Shown here: in pieces, positions 1 through 7,625 of the stretch
Numbering within the stretch: position 1 is the first letter of the stretch
Layout of the letters: each line of letters begins with the position of its first letter
Origin: a virus
DNA: 32,474 bases
IMG/VR virus record: IMGVR_UViG_3300030116_001840
Span: 1-32,474 of that record
Direction: 5' to 3' (one strand)
Notes under the pieces: generated by a model
Databases searched by the model: none
The model's input: the letters and a program-made list of their open reading frames with translations, nothing else
Told to the model about the DNA's origin: nothing
Translations under genes and position numbers: made by a program

Positions 1-183
1 GCTTAATGTTGGAGCATCGCTATCTAATACAAAGATAACATCCCCTACATTAATCATTCCAGCAGCATCATTAAAATAACCAGAAGCACGCACAACAGTC
101 ATAGCGTCAGTGGAATCGTAAAACCACATATTGTGACCGCCACCACCTGTCATACGAGTTAAACCAGATGCAGAATAAGCCAT
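1..183 (-). CDS. small capsid-associated protein, copy A (3' end cut by window edge)
   Basis: The reading frame opens at ATG 183-181, just after the capsid gene stop, and runs off the left edge after 61 codons without a stop. It begins MAYSASGLTRM and contains a glycine run (GGGG) and NMWFYDSTDAM. The visible part differs from the complete 87-residue copy at 31460-31723 by one residue (T for A after the RM). Its place directly downstream of the major capsid gene suggests a head decoration or stabilising protein; that role is inferred from position only. The truncation is a window artefact, because the sequence continues in homologous form at the other end of the window. Confidence 0.85.
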   Translation of the reverse strand, partial: MAYSASGLTRMTGGGGHNMWFYDSTDAMTVVRASGYFNDAAGMINVGDVIFVLDSDAPTLS

Positions 184-934
184 TATCTAACTCCTTAGTT
201 GTTATCTAAGACTTCAAAGACGCCATCGTCATCAATAACGGCAGCACCCATTGACATCATAGATGTGGTTAAGTGTGAGACTTTTTCTGCAACATAGTTG
301 ATTTCAGTTGAAACGTCAGAGTTGACGCCTAAACCAACAGCAGAAGTATGGTAAGCAAAGTTCTTGCCACCAGCTACAGCAGATGTTGAAAAAATCTTGA
401 AGCTCAAGAACTCTTTCATTGTCATGCCACCAGCAAATGGTAGATTTTGCGGTCCAACAAAGTCAGATGATGCAAACTCATTAATTGCAAACAAGTCAGC
501 AAAACCAGCAGGTGACATTGCTAAATAGCGTTGTCCATCTTCTGGAATGTCTTCATTGCCGAATGTTTCAAATAGAGAAAGCAGATCAGCTTTTTCAAGC
601 GCACTACTTGTGTCGTGAATCTGAGTTGAGTTAGCACCAGCATCCATTGCTGTTGTAATAATCTCGTCAGTCTTACGACCCAAAGCAGCAGCAGCAGATT
701 GCGCTACAGCTTGACGCTCATTAATGTTGATCTTTAGTTCGTCTAGCTTATCAATATACTCAGCAGCATAATGATCAGCCATTGTTGCCTCTACAGTAGT
801 GTGAGCCAATTCCATTGGAGTCACGTTACCATTTCGAGACTTAGTACTTGCAGTGCCTTTTCCAATAACTTGGAAACGAGCAGTCGAACCTGTCACATTT
901 GAAGTACGCACGGTATTCCGTAGCTTAGAACCCA
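1..934. repeat. left copy of the divergent terminal overlap
   Basis: This segment aligns end to end with 31541-32474. Bases 1-78 are identical to 31541-31618; the first mismatch is at 79. Beyond that, differences fall mainly at third codon positions in the small gene and are denser in the capsid gene. The alignment stops only because the right edge of the window is reached. It is either a strain-variant overlap at the ends of a circular assembly or a real gene duplication. Confidence 0.9.
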
Positions 935-1004
935 TACGTTGATACGCCATGTGAACTTCGGTTTCGAACTGCTTGATAAAGGCTGTGTCGATTGAGTTAG
1001 CCAT
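195..1004 (-). CDS. major capsid protein (copy A)
   Basis: A 269-residue coat protein that forms the head shell. It opens MANSIDTAFIKQFETEVHMAYQRMGSKLRNTVRT and has the KSRNGNVTPMELAHT, YIDKLDELK, AAALGRKTDEIITTAMDAGA and FVGPQNLPFAGGMTMKEF blocks seen in the small phage capsid family common in marine podoviruses. The start has a good ribosome site (AAGGACTGAAAA before ATG). It follows the scaffold and gp13-like genes and precedes the small capsid-associated gene by 11 bases, as expected for a highly expressed head module. A candidate promoter motif lies about 130 bases upstream, at 1138-1148. A second copy, about 82% identical in protein over the shared part, is cut by the right window edge. 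Confidence 0.93.
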   Translation of the reverse strand: MANSIDTAFIKQFETEVHMAYQRMGSKLRNTVRTSNVTGSTARFQVIGKGTASTKSRNGNVTPMELAHTTVEATMADHYAAEYIDKLDELKININERQAVAQSAAAALGRKTDEIITTAMDAGANSTQIHDTSSALEKADLLSLFETFGNEDIPEDGQRYLAMSPAGFADLFAINEFASSDFVGPQNLPFAGGMTMKEFLSFKIFSTSAVAGGKNFAYHTSAVGLGVNSDVSTEINYVAEKVSHLTTSMMSMGAAVIDDDGVFEVLDNN

Positions 1005-1082
1005 TTTTCAGTCCTTAATTGAAGTTTCTCTCGCTACAGGTATCCGCTTTTCTACTTCAGCAAGGGTATCCTTTCGGGCCTT

Positions 1083-1664
1083 TCAGTGTATTACGGGCTG
1101 TAATAACCTATCGCTAACATTATTTTTATTTGGATTGCAACGCACAAATTCAACATACTTGTGATTTCTTTGTTCTGAGAACCCTACAGGATCAAAGCCA
1201 AGCCATACTGCCCAGTTCAAAATTAACTCATTACTTTGCAATATAGTCATGGTCATCATAGGTTGAGTCTTATCAAAAAAGTCTACAACCATTCTTGATC
1301 CACGAGCAGCAGCCGTAAAAGATTTCTTTATATTATTTGAAAACATAGCAAACATTTGTGGGCAATCCTGATCTTCATTGTACCAAAGACCCCCAACAGC
1401 AAGAAAAGTCTCTCCCTCTTTCCTAGCTATATAACATTCAGATGTTTCATACATATCAGTAATTGCTTCGCGTATATTGGTATAGCCAAGCAAAGCAAGC
1501 TCTTCTATGTTTTCAGAGCTTAGATGCTCTACAACTTCATCAATGTGATAAGGTTGAAAAGGAGTCAGATAATACTGACCCCTTTGAATAATCTTAACTT
1601 CTGTAGAGTTGTTGCCAACCCTCGTCAACTTGCTTAACAAAATCAGCATCCTTGTTGTATCCAT
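1083..1664 (-). CDS. gp13/GNAT-like phage protein
   Basis: A protein of up to 193 residues. From about residue 30 it reads like the T7 gp13 family, which has a GNAT acetyltransferase-type fold: a TPFQPYHIDEVVEHL opening helix, a CYIARKEGETFLAVGGLWY beta region, then ELILNWAVWLGFDPVGF near the end, matching the family's closing WLRWLGF-type motif. Members are thought to help virion assembly or act as small internal proteins; catalysis is not shown. The start is uncertain. ATG 1664 and ATG 1649 both lie inside the scaffold gene (overlap up to 71 bases) with weak ribosome sites, and no ATG, GTG or TTG occurs between the scaffold stop and the first conserved block. In T7 the homologue sits after tail tube B, so its place between scaffold and capsid is a rearrangement. 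Confidence 0.7.
   Translation of the reverse strand: MDTTRMLILLSKLTRVGNNSTEVKIIQRGQYYLTPFQPYHIDEVVEHLSSENIEELALLGYTNIREAITDMYETSECYIARKEGETFLAVGGLWYNEDQDCPQMFAMFSNNIKKSFTAAARGSRMVVDFFDKTQPMMTMTILQSNELILNWAVWLGFDPVGFSEQRNHKYVEFVRCNPNKNNVSDRLLQPVIH
1138..1148 (-). promoter_or_regulatory. late-gene motif TTTGTGCGTTG, upstream of capsid
   Basis: On the minus strand this reads TTTGTGCGTTG, one of four near-identical 11-mers that each precede a late gene. This one lies inside the 3' end of the gp13-like gene, about 134 bases before the capsid start, and is followed by an A/T-rich stretch with TAATGTTA. As it is also coding sequence, it is the weakest of the four. Confidence 0.35.
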
Positions 1665-2349
1665 GATACCTAGGATCAGACATCATTTCTCTTAACTGAG
1701 CTTCAGATAATCCAGCCGTAGGTTGTGTATCTCCAGCAAATGAACCATCCTTCATTTTTTCCATAATAACTTCAAGAGCCACAATACCTTCAGATGTTTC
1801 ACATAAACGCTCAATAGCTGGTAAAGTTTCTTCTGGAAAAAAGTTATTTGCCCAAAGTGATGCAGCTTCAATCCTGTCTTGTGCGCTATCACCAAGCTTT
1901 GCAGTCTCAGCCTCCAAGTCAGGTTCAGCACCATTAATAGCTTGAGCATACATCTCTATGCCTTTTTGAAACTCTTCTTGGCTGTAACCATTTTCAAAAG
2001 AATGTTCTGACCACCACTGAAGCAACTCATTATCAACAGCCATTTCTTCATCAACCATTTCTGGTAGCTGATAATCCCCAGCTTTTTCTGGCCTGTCACT
2101 AAATGCTTCAGATTGTATTTCTTCGATCAACTTATTTCGAATGTCTTCCTCACGACTACCTAACTTAGACTCAAGCTCCTTGTATGCCTTAGCTAAGTCC
2201 TCACCAGTATTATACTTCTCAGGAAGCCACTCAGGTCTATCAGATGTTTGAGTTACCTTTTCAACATCTTCTTGAGTTACAAAATCACGACCATCAGCTT
2301 CTGCTGCTTCAACTGCTGTTTCACTCACTTGCTCTGTTCCTTGCTGCAT
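1594..2349 (-). CDS. capsid scaffolding protein
   Basis: A 251-residue acidic, glutamate- and glutamine-rich protein. RPEWLPEKYNTGEDLAKAYKELESKLG near residues 38-65 is the usual signature of T7 gp9-type scaffolds. The middle is helical and charged, and the C-terminal tail (SDPRYHGYNKDADFVKQVDEGWQQLYRS) resembles the capsid-binding helix region of this group. It is expected to direct procapsid assembly and leave before DNA packaging. A clear ribosome site (AAGGATACAAC) precedes the ATG. It overlaps the preceding Bbp19-like gene by 29 bases and the following gp13-like gene by up to 71. Confidence 0.88.
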   Translation of the reverse strand: MQQGTEQVSETAVEAAEADGRDFVTQEDVEKVTQTSDRPEWLPEKYNTGEDLAKAYKELESKLGSREEDIRNKLIEEIQSEAFSDRPEKAGDYQLPEMVDEEMAVDNELLQWWSEHSFENGYSQEEFQKGIEMYAQAINGAEPDLEAETAKLGDSAQDRIEAASLWANNFFPEETLPAIERLCETSEGIVALEVIMEKMKDGSFAGDTQPTAGLSEAQLREMMSDPRYHGYNKDADFVKQVDEGWQQLYRS

Positions 2350-2596
2350 GTTGTATCCTTGCCTGTATTAAACCTACAATAAATCTCTGACCTTCATGAT
2401 GACGAAGTTCTTCGCTAGAAGTTGCTGCCCCATGAACCATATCTATAGTAATTGATTTTAAATATTTAAGTGTTGCTTCCCCTGACGGAGTTTTAAATGT
2501 CTCAGCTAATACTTGACTGATTTCTAAATCAGATTCAGAAGACCTTTTAAACCCATCAATGCCAAGATTAGCTGTCGCTTCACTCTTCTTGCTCAA
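2321..2596 (-). CDS. Bbp19-like small structural protein, TTG start
   Basis: A 91-residue protein starting at TTG 2596-2594. AAGGAG lies six bases upstream inside the end of the portal gene; a further upstream TTG at 2620 lacks such a site. The C-terminal half (LKYLKSITIDMVHGAATSSEELRHHEGQRFIVGLIQARIQH) matches the pattern of small Bbp19-type proteins that sit between portal and scaffold in podoviruses: a helix, a loop, then an EGQR followed by a final helix. Its role in the particle is unknown; location suggests head assembly. It overlaps the portal by 17 bases and the scaffold by 29. Confidence 0.72.
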   Translation of the reverse strand: MSKKSEATANLGIDGFKRSSESDLEISQVLAETFKTPSGEATLKYLKSITIDMVHGAATSSEELRHHEGQRFIVGLIQARIQHAARNRASE

Positions 2597-4106
2597 TTGG
2601 TACTCCTTGTTGCTGTGCAATTTGCTGCGCTATTGCAGCTATTTGTCTACGCTGTTCTTCATCACGAATCAAGCTTTCTGGCACACCAAATTTTTTAGCA
2701 AGGAAAATTGCGGTTTGTTCTGAGTCAATTAGGAGCTGCAAAGTCTCTGGTCCAAAGGTAGCACCAGTAAGTTCTAGGAACCTTGCAACACTCGATATAT
2801 CCTGATTAGCCTGAGCTTGCGCTAATGGAGATACTGATCTGACCTTTACTTCTCTTCCGTTTACTGTAGGAACCTCTATGCGGCCTTGCTTCTTCAAGAT
2901 ATAAATCACTCGTTGAAGTACAGGCTGCACAAGTTCTGCTTGTAATCTACCAAAAGCAGCACCCATTCTTCTTGATAAATCAGCCATACGTTCAGCAACT
3001 TCTGTTGCTGTTGCAGGTGTTCGATCAGGATTCCCAAGCATATCGTTGTAAAGCGCACGTTTAATATTCAAACGCATGTCACTCAAAACAAGTTGAGCTA
3101 CATCAAAACGACCAGCAGCCTGTATTGGCTGTAATCCAGCAGACCCCATAGCTTTTGGTATAATACTTCCTGGAACGAGATTGATTGTATCAGGGTTTAT
3201 AACGCCATCATCTTCCATCTGATAGATTCCAGATATAGACATCTGAGCATTTTCAAGAATTAATTCTATGGTTAAGTTTGTAGTTTTGATTGCAGATAAA
3301 GCGTTCAATAGTGGTCCTCGACCATATATTTCACCTGCACACTTGTTCCAGCGAAAGCAAATAAAAGGATTTGACCCAATGCCTGAAAGCTCTTTTGAAT
3401 GTAGCAAAGTCTTTGTCGTCATGCAGATTGCATAATGTAAGTAAGCTTCTTGGTTCTTTTTGGAGTAATCTCTGCAAACAACTTCAAGAACAGTCGTTTC
3501 TTTATCTGCTCCCATTTGAGATAAAACACGCTGATCAAACTTTCCATCAGGATACATAATAGGTAAATGATCAAACTTTACCTTTTTACGCTCCCTATAA
3601 ACGTGATCTATTCTATCGTCAGGGCCAGTATCAAGTACGACATGGGGTAGGGGGATTGCGCTAAAAGTAATAGGATTAAGTGAGTCTCCTTCCTCAACGC
3701 ACAAGATACCAGTCCCAACAGCCAAATCCATGAAAGACTCATGAACCTCTTGGCTAAAGTTGGAATTGTTTAAAACCTCAAATACATACTCTGTAACTTC
3801 ATCTAAAACATTATCAACTTCTTCGCGCTGCTCTACAGGAACTTCACTCCCTGCGGTAAGGTCTGCCCATCGAGCAAAGTTAGGAACAATACCCGACTGT
3901 AATCTACTTGCAAACTCTTGCGTACCTACTACAGCAGTCTCATCAAATATCTTTTCATCTCTACGCTGACCAGCCTCTTCATAGTAAAAAGACTCTCTCT
4001 GAGGTAAAGCATACTCATAGCACTCTTCAAAAAGAGGAACCCAGTTTTCTCGAAAGGCTTTTGCTTTCTTATAACTCTGAATGTATTGGCTGGCTATTTT
4101 ATCCAT
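2580..4106 (-). CDS. portal protein (head-tail connector)
   Basis: A 508-residue protein of the T7 gp8-type connector family. It forms the ring at the packaging vertex through which DNA enters and leaves. Recognisable blocks are the N-terminal WVPLFEECYEYALPQRESFY, FDETAVVGTQEFASRLQSGIVPNFARWADL, FMDLAVGTGILCVEEGD, the GPLLNALSAIKTTNL helix, NPDRTPATATEVAERM, and a glutamine-rich C-terminus (IAQQIAQQQG). Length is normal for the family. The start overlaps the stop of the preceding small gene (TAATG), so translation is probably coupled. Confidence 0.94.
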   Translation of the reverse strand: MDKIASQYIQSYKKAKAFRENWVPLFEECYEYALPQRESFYYEEAGQRRDEKIFDETAVVGTQEFASRLQSGIVPNFARWADLTAGSEVPVEQREEVDNVLDEVTEYVFEVLNNSNFSQEVHESFMDLAVGTGILCVEEGDSLNPITFSAIPLPHVVLDTGPDDRIDHVYRERKKVKFDHLPIMYPDGKFDQRVLSQMGADKETTVLEVVCRDYSKKNQEAYLHYAICMTTKTLLHSKELSGIGSNPFICFRWNKCAGEIYGRGPLLNALSAIKTTNLTIELILENAQMSISGIYQMEDDGVINPDTINLVPGSIIPKAMGSAGLQPIQAAGRFDVAQLVLSDMRLNIKRALYNDMLGNPDRTPATATEVAERMADLSRRMGAAFGRLQAELVQPVLQRVIYILKKQGRIEVPTVNGREVKVRSVSPLAQAQANQDISSVARFLELTGATFGPETLQLLIDSEQTAIFLAKKFGVPESLIRDEEQRRQIAAIAQQIAQQQGVPIEQEE

Positions 4107-4309
4107 TAGTCGAACCTACCTAAAAATCCACCACGACCAGCAGAAAACAAAGACCTTCTGGTTCTGCCCTGTCTTTTTAATATTGCTTCCTGAATATCTT
4201 CACGCTTTTGCATTGCTCGCTTTTCAGCTTCTCGCCTTTGAGCTTCATCAGCTTCCATGCGTTGAGTTACAGCCGCTTGTTTCTCTGCTCTACTTGGACC
4301 AAAACACAT
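4106..4309 (-). CDS. small basic MCFG-type protein between TerL and portal
   Basis: A 67-residue protein starting MCFGPSRAEKQ, then a long charged helix (about residues 8-48, rich in E, K, R and A), and ending GRGGFLGRFD. MCFG-starting small proteins are common beside terminase or portal genes of podoviruses and have no settled function. A strong ribosome site (AAGGAGATAGTT) precedes the ATG. It ends in a TAATG junction with the portal. A second MCFG protein lies at 7437-7625. A head-assembly accessory role is possible but is inference from context. Confidence 0.75.
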   Translation of the reverse strand: MCFGPSRAEKQAAVTQRMEADEAQRREAEKRAMQKREDIQEAILKRQGRTRRSLFSAGRGGFLGRFD

Positions 4310-4357
4310 AACTATCTCCTTGTGTTATCTTTCGTAAGCACAAAAAGAAAAAAATCT

Positions 4358-4368
4358 CAATGCACAAA
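4358..4368 (-). promoter_or_regulatory. late-gene motif TTTGTGCATTG, upstream of the portal operon
   Basis: The minus strand reads TTTGTGCATTG starting at the base next to the TerL stop codon. It is followed by a T-rich stretch and TGTGCTTAC, about 49 bases before the MCFG gene start. It shares the 11-mer with 7946-7956 exactly and with two other sites except for one A/G change. Likely a promoter or regulator site for the portal-head genes. Confidence 0.5.
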
Positions 4369-5889
4369 CTACATTCTAGCCCAAACACTTTGTTTGCGCT
4401 GTCTGGGACTTTTTTTAAATACATCAAAGTTTCTACTAGCAACAACAGCTCTTGCTGGTTTTTGTGTATTTAACAAAGCTCTACCCTCACCAGCACCAAG
4501 AAACAAGTATTGAGCAGCATCATGAACGTGAGAAAACATATTCTTATCTGGTTTATCTGCGTATCTTTCCCCAGAAACTTCCATACGCTTATAGGCATAA
4601 CCACCCTCAAAACCCTTAATAAGCTGAGGGCAACGCCTGTCTATTAAAAGTGCTGGCTTACCTTCAACCATCTTGGTCAACTGGGAAGAGACAGCCTCAA
4701 GTCGAAGATCAACAGAGTTGGAGGGGGCTGGAAATGCCCTCAAGCCAGCACCGCGCAAAATATGAAAGGGAGTTGATTCATCTGTTTGCGCTCTAAAATC
4801 ACCAGCAGGGTCGCCATAAATAATTACCTCAGAGGCAGCAGCAAACCGAGTCGATAGCTCTTGCCTAAGAACTTCTGCAAAACGAACGATACCCATGTCT
4901 ACGGCTACAATTTCTGATTGCAAATACCATCGACCTCGTACTTTCTGCCCAAGAACTGCGGCTGGTGTTAATCCAAAGTCTACGCCAACATACACAGGAA
5001 CATTGGCGGCTACTGGTATTTCTTCTTTTGCAATGTGAACTTCCGATGCAAACATAGGGTACACTGGCTTTCCGTCCTGTATGTGACCCAAACGATTCAT
5101 CACATACACATCTATCCATGATTTTGTCTTACCTCTAATAAGATTGGAATAATAGTTTGCAAGCATATTCTTACAATTCTCAGCTTCCTTATTAGGTAAA
5201 TAATCAAGAATCTCTCCTTCCTCATCTTTCTTTTCAATCATTCCAGAGGGTTGCGTAAAGAAAGACCAGTTGTCTGGCTTTACTAACATCTTAGCTTGCT
5301 CTCTAGGAATATGGTCAGGAATGGGAACTTCGCCCGACATAATAGGCCACCAGTGATCTTCTTCTGGTGCGTTAGTATCAGCTATTACACCTGTCCAAGA
5401 TGGACCTCCATCACGCATTGAAGGATAACGGCCAACACGCATAGTACAAGCATCAATAATAGATTTGGGAATCTCTCTTGCTTCATTAATCCATATCCCT
5501 GTTAATTCAAGCGAAAGAAGTTTCTTTACATCCTCAGGTCTATCTAAAGCTAAGAAGAGAACCTCAAGATCAATGTCACCCTTTTTGATATGGTGGGTAT
5601 AAGGTACAGACCACATAAACTTACCCCAATCAGTTTCAGGAAACCAATCAAGCCAAGTCTTTATTGTTGTTGTTCGAAGTTGTGGGTTGGTATTTCGAAT
5701 GATAGCCCATCTACTTTTACGAATACCATCTGGACCTTTCTTCTGTTGCAAAGCTCTGCGAAAAACCTCAACACAGCAACCAACGGATTTACCAGAACCT
5801 ACTGGCCCTCTAATGCCACGAAAGAAGGTGTCATCTTTCATAAAGTGCTTTAGTACATTCCCATCAGGTTTGTACTTAAAATTTATCAT
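4369..5889 (-). CDS. terL: terminase large subunit
   Basis: A 506-residue DNA-packaging motor with ATPase and nuclease halves. Walker A is GPVGSGKS at residues 28-35. A Walker B-like strand ending in acid (TGIWINEARE) follows at about 127-137. The C-terminal RNase H-like nuclease shows VYVGVDFG with Asp304, YGDPAGDF with Asp360, and HDAAQYLF with Asp457, a plausible metal-binding triad. Length is normal. The start overlaps the stop of the upstream 66-residue gene by ATGA. The gene sits directly before the MCFG and portal genes, as in many marine podoviruses. The packaging mode (headful or cos) cannot be read directly, though apparent circular permutation of the contig would fit headful packaging. 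Confidence 0.96.
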   Translation of the reverse strand: MINFKYKPDGNVLKHFMKDDTFFRGIRGPVGSGKSVGCCVEVFRRALQQKKGPDGIRKSRWAIIRNTNPQLRTTTIKTWLDWFPETDWGKFMWSVPYTHHIKKGDIDLEVLFLALDRPEDVKKLLSLELTGIWINEAREIPKSIIDACTMRVGRYPSMRDGGPSWTGVIADTNAPEEDHWWPIMSGEVPIPDHIPREQAKMLVKPDNWSFFTQPSGMIEKKDEEGEILDYLPNKEAENCKNMLANYYSNLIRGKTKSWIDVYVMNRLGHIQDGKPVYPMFASEVHIAKEEIPVAANVPVYVGVDFGLTPAAVLGQKVRGRWYLQSEIVAVDMGIVRFAEVLRQELSTRFAAASEVIIYGDPAGDFRAQTDESTPFHILRGAGLRAFPAPSNSVDLRLEAVSSQLTKMVEGKPALLIDRRCPQLIKGFEGGYAYKRMEVSGERYADKPDKNMFSHVHDAAQYLFLGAGEGRALLNTQKPARAVVASRNFDVFKKSPRQRKQSVWARM

Positions 5890-6086
5890 CGTAAGCCTTT
5901 ATCAACCAATACCTTCATTGATTTCTCTACAACCTCTGGACCATACCAATCAATAATCTGATCTACCATTGCATTGGTAATAGCTGACTTGCCATGCTTT
6001 TTACCCACATAATGAAAGTGAACACGCTTCACAGCTTCACGCAAAAGATTTAAGTCTTCTTGCTTTAACGTATTTACAAAGCTCAC
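5886..6086 (-). CDS. small protein upstream of TerL
   Basis: A 66-residue protein (MSFVNTLKQEDLNLLREAVKRVHFHYVG...). It is predicted all-helical, with KHGKSAITNAMVDQIIDWYGPEVVEKSMKVL in the C-terminal half. It is joined by four-base ATGA overlaps to the genes on both sides. The tight coupling to TerL suggests a DNA-packaging accessory role. I do not recognise a named domain, and the small terminase candidate is elsewhere (8027-8401). Confidence 0.75.
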   Translation of the reverse strand: MSFVNTLKQEDLNLLREAVKRVHFHYVGKKHGKSAITNAMVDQIIDWYGPEVVEKSMKVLVDKGLR

Positions 6087-6301
6087 TTCTTTGCTTTCTT
6101 TGTCTTTGATTCATCGATGTTAGGCGTAGAAGGGTCATCAGCTTTGAATGTTCCCTTCTTGGTTCTTGCTTTTACTGGTTCATCACCTTCTTCAAGCTTT
6201 ACAGAATAACTCATATGAGTTGCCTCTGTCCAAGTAAAACCATGTAATTCATGAGTTGGGCCTGTCCACAACTCCCCAGTGTTTCTAATATACCAAGCCA
6301 T
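6083..6301 (-). CDS. hypothetical protein, MAWYIRNTGE type
   Basis: A 72-residue protein. The first 40 residues look folded, with aromatics (MAWYIRNTGELWTGPTHELHGFTWTEATHMSYSVKLEE) and a paired-histidine feel; the tail is lysine-rich and probably disordered (KARTKKGTFK... KTKKAKK). It overlaps the next gene by ATGA and starts one base into the previous gene's end. Similar short proteins with an MAWYIRN opening occur in marine phages from memory, without a known role. Confidence 0.7.
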   Translation of the reverse strand: MAWYIRNTGELWTGPTHELHGFTWTEATHMSYSVKLEEGDEPVKARTKKGTFKADDPSTPNIDESKTKKAKK

Positions 6302-6537
6302 TATGTTCTATATCTCCTTACTTTCCTAGCAATCTTTTTCGGTTGAGCCACAAACTGCTTACCCTTAGCCTTACCCTTTCGTTTAGCTCTGGTTGTAGCT
6401 GCATATTCAGCATCACTAAGAGCAGCAATAGCCGCGCTAGGTAAGTACCGTTCACCTGTTTCACTAGACTTCTTCCCAGATTTAGTGCGCCACTTCTGCT
6501 TGCCCCAGTTTAATAATGATCGTTGTGACTTTTTCAT
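6301..6537 (-). CDS. small basic protein with WRTKSGKxSxxTGERYLP motif
   Basis: A 78-residue, very basic protein. Its blocks are SQRSLLNWGKQKWRTKSGKKSSETGERYLPSAAIAALS, EYAATTRAKRKGKAKGKQF and a closing PKKIARKVRRYR. I recognise this pattern from small phage proteins and from proteins of large DNA viruses, where it can be fused to a WSARKAQ-type module (DUF5872-like; name from memory). The other module is encoded separately here at 6872-7039. High charge suggests nucleic-acid contact; function is unknown. It overlaps the next upstream gene by four bases. Confidence 0.72.
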   Translation of the reverse strand: MKKSQRSLLNWGKQKWRTKSGKKSSETGERYLPSAAIAALSDAEYAATTRAKRKGKAKGKQFVAQPKKIARKVRRYRT

Positions 6538-6872
6538 CTTTTTAATAACGATTTAGCTTTTTTCTTTAATTTTTTTAATTCTTCAGACTCTGCTGCACTT
6601 TTACCAATTTTTTCCATATCATCATAAAGTTCTGCAAATTTACTATCTTTCCCACTTTTATCTCTTATTTCTTTTGCTTTAGCACCACTAGCTGCTGCTC
6701 GCATTCGTTCTAAAATTTCAAGCATTTTAGGAGTGGGGTTCTTTAAAAATTTTTTAAAAGCTATTTCTTCATGCTTCCTAGCATCTGCTGATGAACCATA
6801 CTGTCGTGCGCCAGTAGATGTTATATACATTTTGTTTGTGCTTACACTACTTACTGTTTTTTTCTCAGCCAT
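6534..6872 (-). CDS. hypothetical lysine-rich protein
   Basis: A 112-residue protein with an N-terminal low-complexity serine/threonine stretch (KKTVSSVSTNKMYITSTGARQYGSSADARKHEE), then helical, lysine- and alanine-rich sequence ending KKLKKKAKSLLKR. It starts in a TAATG junction with the WSARKAQ protein gene upstream and overlaps the following gene by four bases. No family is recognised. The charge resembles its neighbours, so it probably belongs to the same accessory packaging or head set. Confidence 0.7.
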   Translation of the reverse strand: MAEKKTVSSVSTNKMYITSTGARQYGSSADARKHEEIAFKKFLKNPTPKMLEILERMRAAASGAKAKEIRDKSGKDSKFAELYDDMEKIGKSAAESEELKKLKKKAKSLLKR

Positions 6873-7039
6873 TATCTATATCCTCCACCACGCTTTTTAT
6901 ACTCTTTGGCAAGTAACTGCGCTTTTCGAGCAGACCACTGACCAGCAGCAGTGCCATGAGTCGCCCTTGCTTTTATTCTTCGAAACAAAGTCGCCCTCAT
7001 TCTAGGCTTAGTATAATTACCTGCCTCATTTACCGCCAC
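6872..7039 (-). CDS. small GQWSARKAQ protein, GTG start
   Basis: A 55-residue frame that begins at GTG 7039-7037 with GGAAAAG about five bases upstream, and stops at TAA 6874-6872 overlapping the next ATG. It contains NEAGNYTKPRM, RRIKARA, then HGTAAGQWSARKAQLLAKEYKKRGGGYR. The last block is a strong signature of a widespread small phage and giant-virus protein module. The GTG is preferred over ATG 7000 because AGNYTKP, upstream of that ATG, is usually part of this protein. It overlaps the preceding gene by 14 bases. Function is unknown; high basic charge fits DNA or RNA contact. Confidence 0.72.
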   Translation of the reverse strand: MAVNEAGNYTKPRMRATLFRRIKARATHGTAAGQWSARKAQLLAKEYKKRGGGYR

Positions 7040-7310
7040 TGATCTTTTCCTGTATCTCTATTAATTGATCATTCAACTGATTATACCTTGGACTCGAAAC
7101 GAGTTGATTCTCTCTTTTGCTAAGAAGAAAGTTAAGAATCTTCATAATCCCTTTTGTTGCAAGCCCTTTATCTTTAGAACTAAATCTCTCGCCCTCGCCC
7201 TGCATTTTCTCAACAAGACCAACGCCAGCAGATTCCTCTAACTTAGCAACTTCCTTCTTTAACAAAGAAGCCCTCTTACGAAGAGGAGCTATCGAAACCT
7301 GCTCAGCCAT
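7026..7310 (-). CDS. hypothetical coiled-coil protein
   Basis: A 94-residue protein (MAEQVSIAPLRKRASLLKKEVAKLEESAG...). Heptad-like stretches at residues 8-27 and 70-90 surround a lysine-rich middle (SSKDKGLATKGIMKILNFLLSK). No family is recognised. It overlaps the MPMGKGTYG protein gene by eight bases upstream and the WSARKAQ protein gene by 14 downstream, and so belongs to the same polycistronic block. Confidence 0.7.
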   Translation of the reverse strand: MAEQVSIAPLRKRASLLKKEVAKLEESAGVGLVEKMQGEGERFSSKDKGLATKGIMKILNFLLSKRENQLVSSPRYNQLNDQLIEIQEKISGGK

Positions 7311-7437
7311 TCTTCTTCATCTTTGCCTTCATAATCTTCTTTTTCAAAGCTTCAGGCAATGTCTTCTGCTTTGCAGTCAATAAACTCTTCTTAGGTCTTC
7401 CAACCTTAGAACCATAAGTTCCCTTACCCATCGGCAT
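7303..7437 (-). CDS. tiny basic protein MPMGKGTYGSK-type
   Basis: A 44-residue frame read directly from the sequence. ATG 7437-7435 shares one base with the stop of the upstream gene (TAATG), and the stop is TGA at 7305-7303. It begins MPMGKGTYGSKVGRPKKS and ends in a lysine-rich helix (ALKKKIMKAKMKKNG). Short MPMGKGTYGS(K/R)xGRPP proteins recur in podoviruses near the terminase. Their role is unknown; composition suggests a nucleic-acid-binding or particle-associated peptide. Confidence 0.75.
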   Translation of the reverse strand: MPMGKGTYGSKVGRPKKSLLTAKQKTLPEALKKKIMKAKMKKNG

Positions 7438-7625
7438 TACGAATCTCCTTTATATGGATTTAACAATGAACGTCTTTCACTTCCCATTCTTACATCACGA
7501 AATACTGGCTTCGCTATAGACTTTTTGCCAGACTTAGCCTGACTCATAAGCAAAGAAGGTAACGGACCAAAGCTCTTCTTCTGCTTCTGATACATACTCT
7601 CCGCACTAGGACCACCAAAACACAT
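7437..7625 (-). CDS. second MCFG-type small protein
   Basis: A 62-residue basic protein starting MCFGGPSAESMYQKQKKSFG and ending SERRSLLNPYKGDS. It shares only the MCFG start and general basic character with the protein at 4106-4309. The start shares one base with the preceding gene's stop, and the stop overlaps the next ATG, so it is embedded in the coupled run of tiny genes after TerS. Unknown function. Confidence 0.7.
   Translation of the reverse strand: MCFGGPSAESMYQKQKKSFGPLPSLLMSQAKSGKKSIAKPVFRDVRMGSERRSLLNPYKGDS

Noticed and set aside
1-934. Exact terminal repeat of the T7 kind
   Set aside because: The two copies diverge after 78 bases, while true packaging repeats are identical; the overlap also covers coding sequence in frame.
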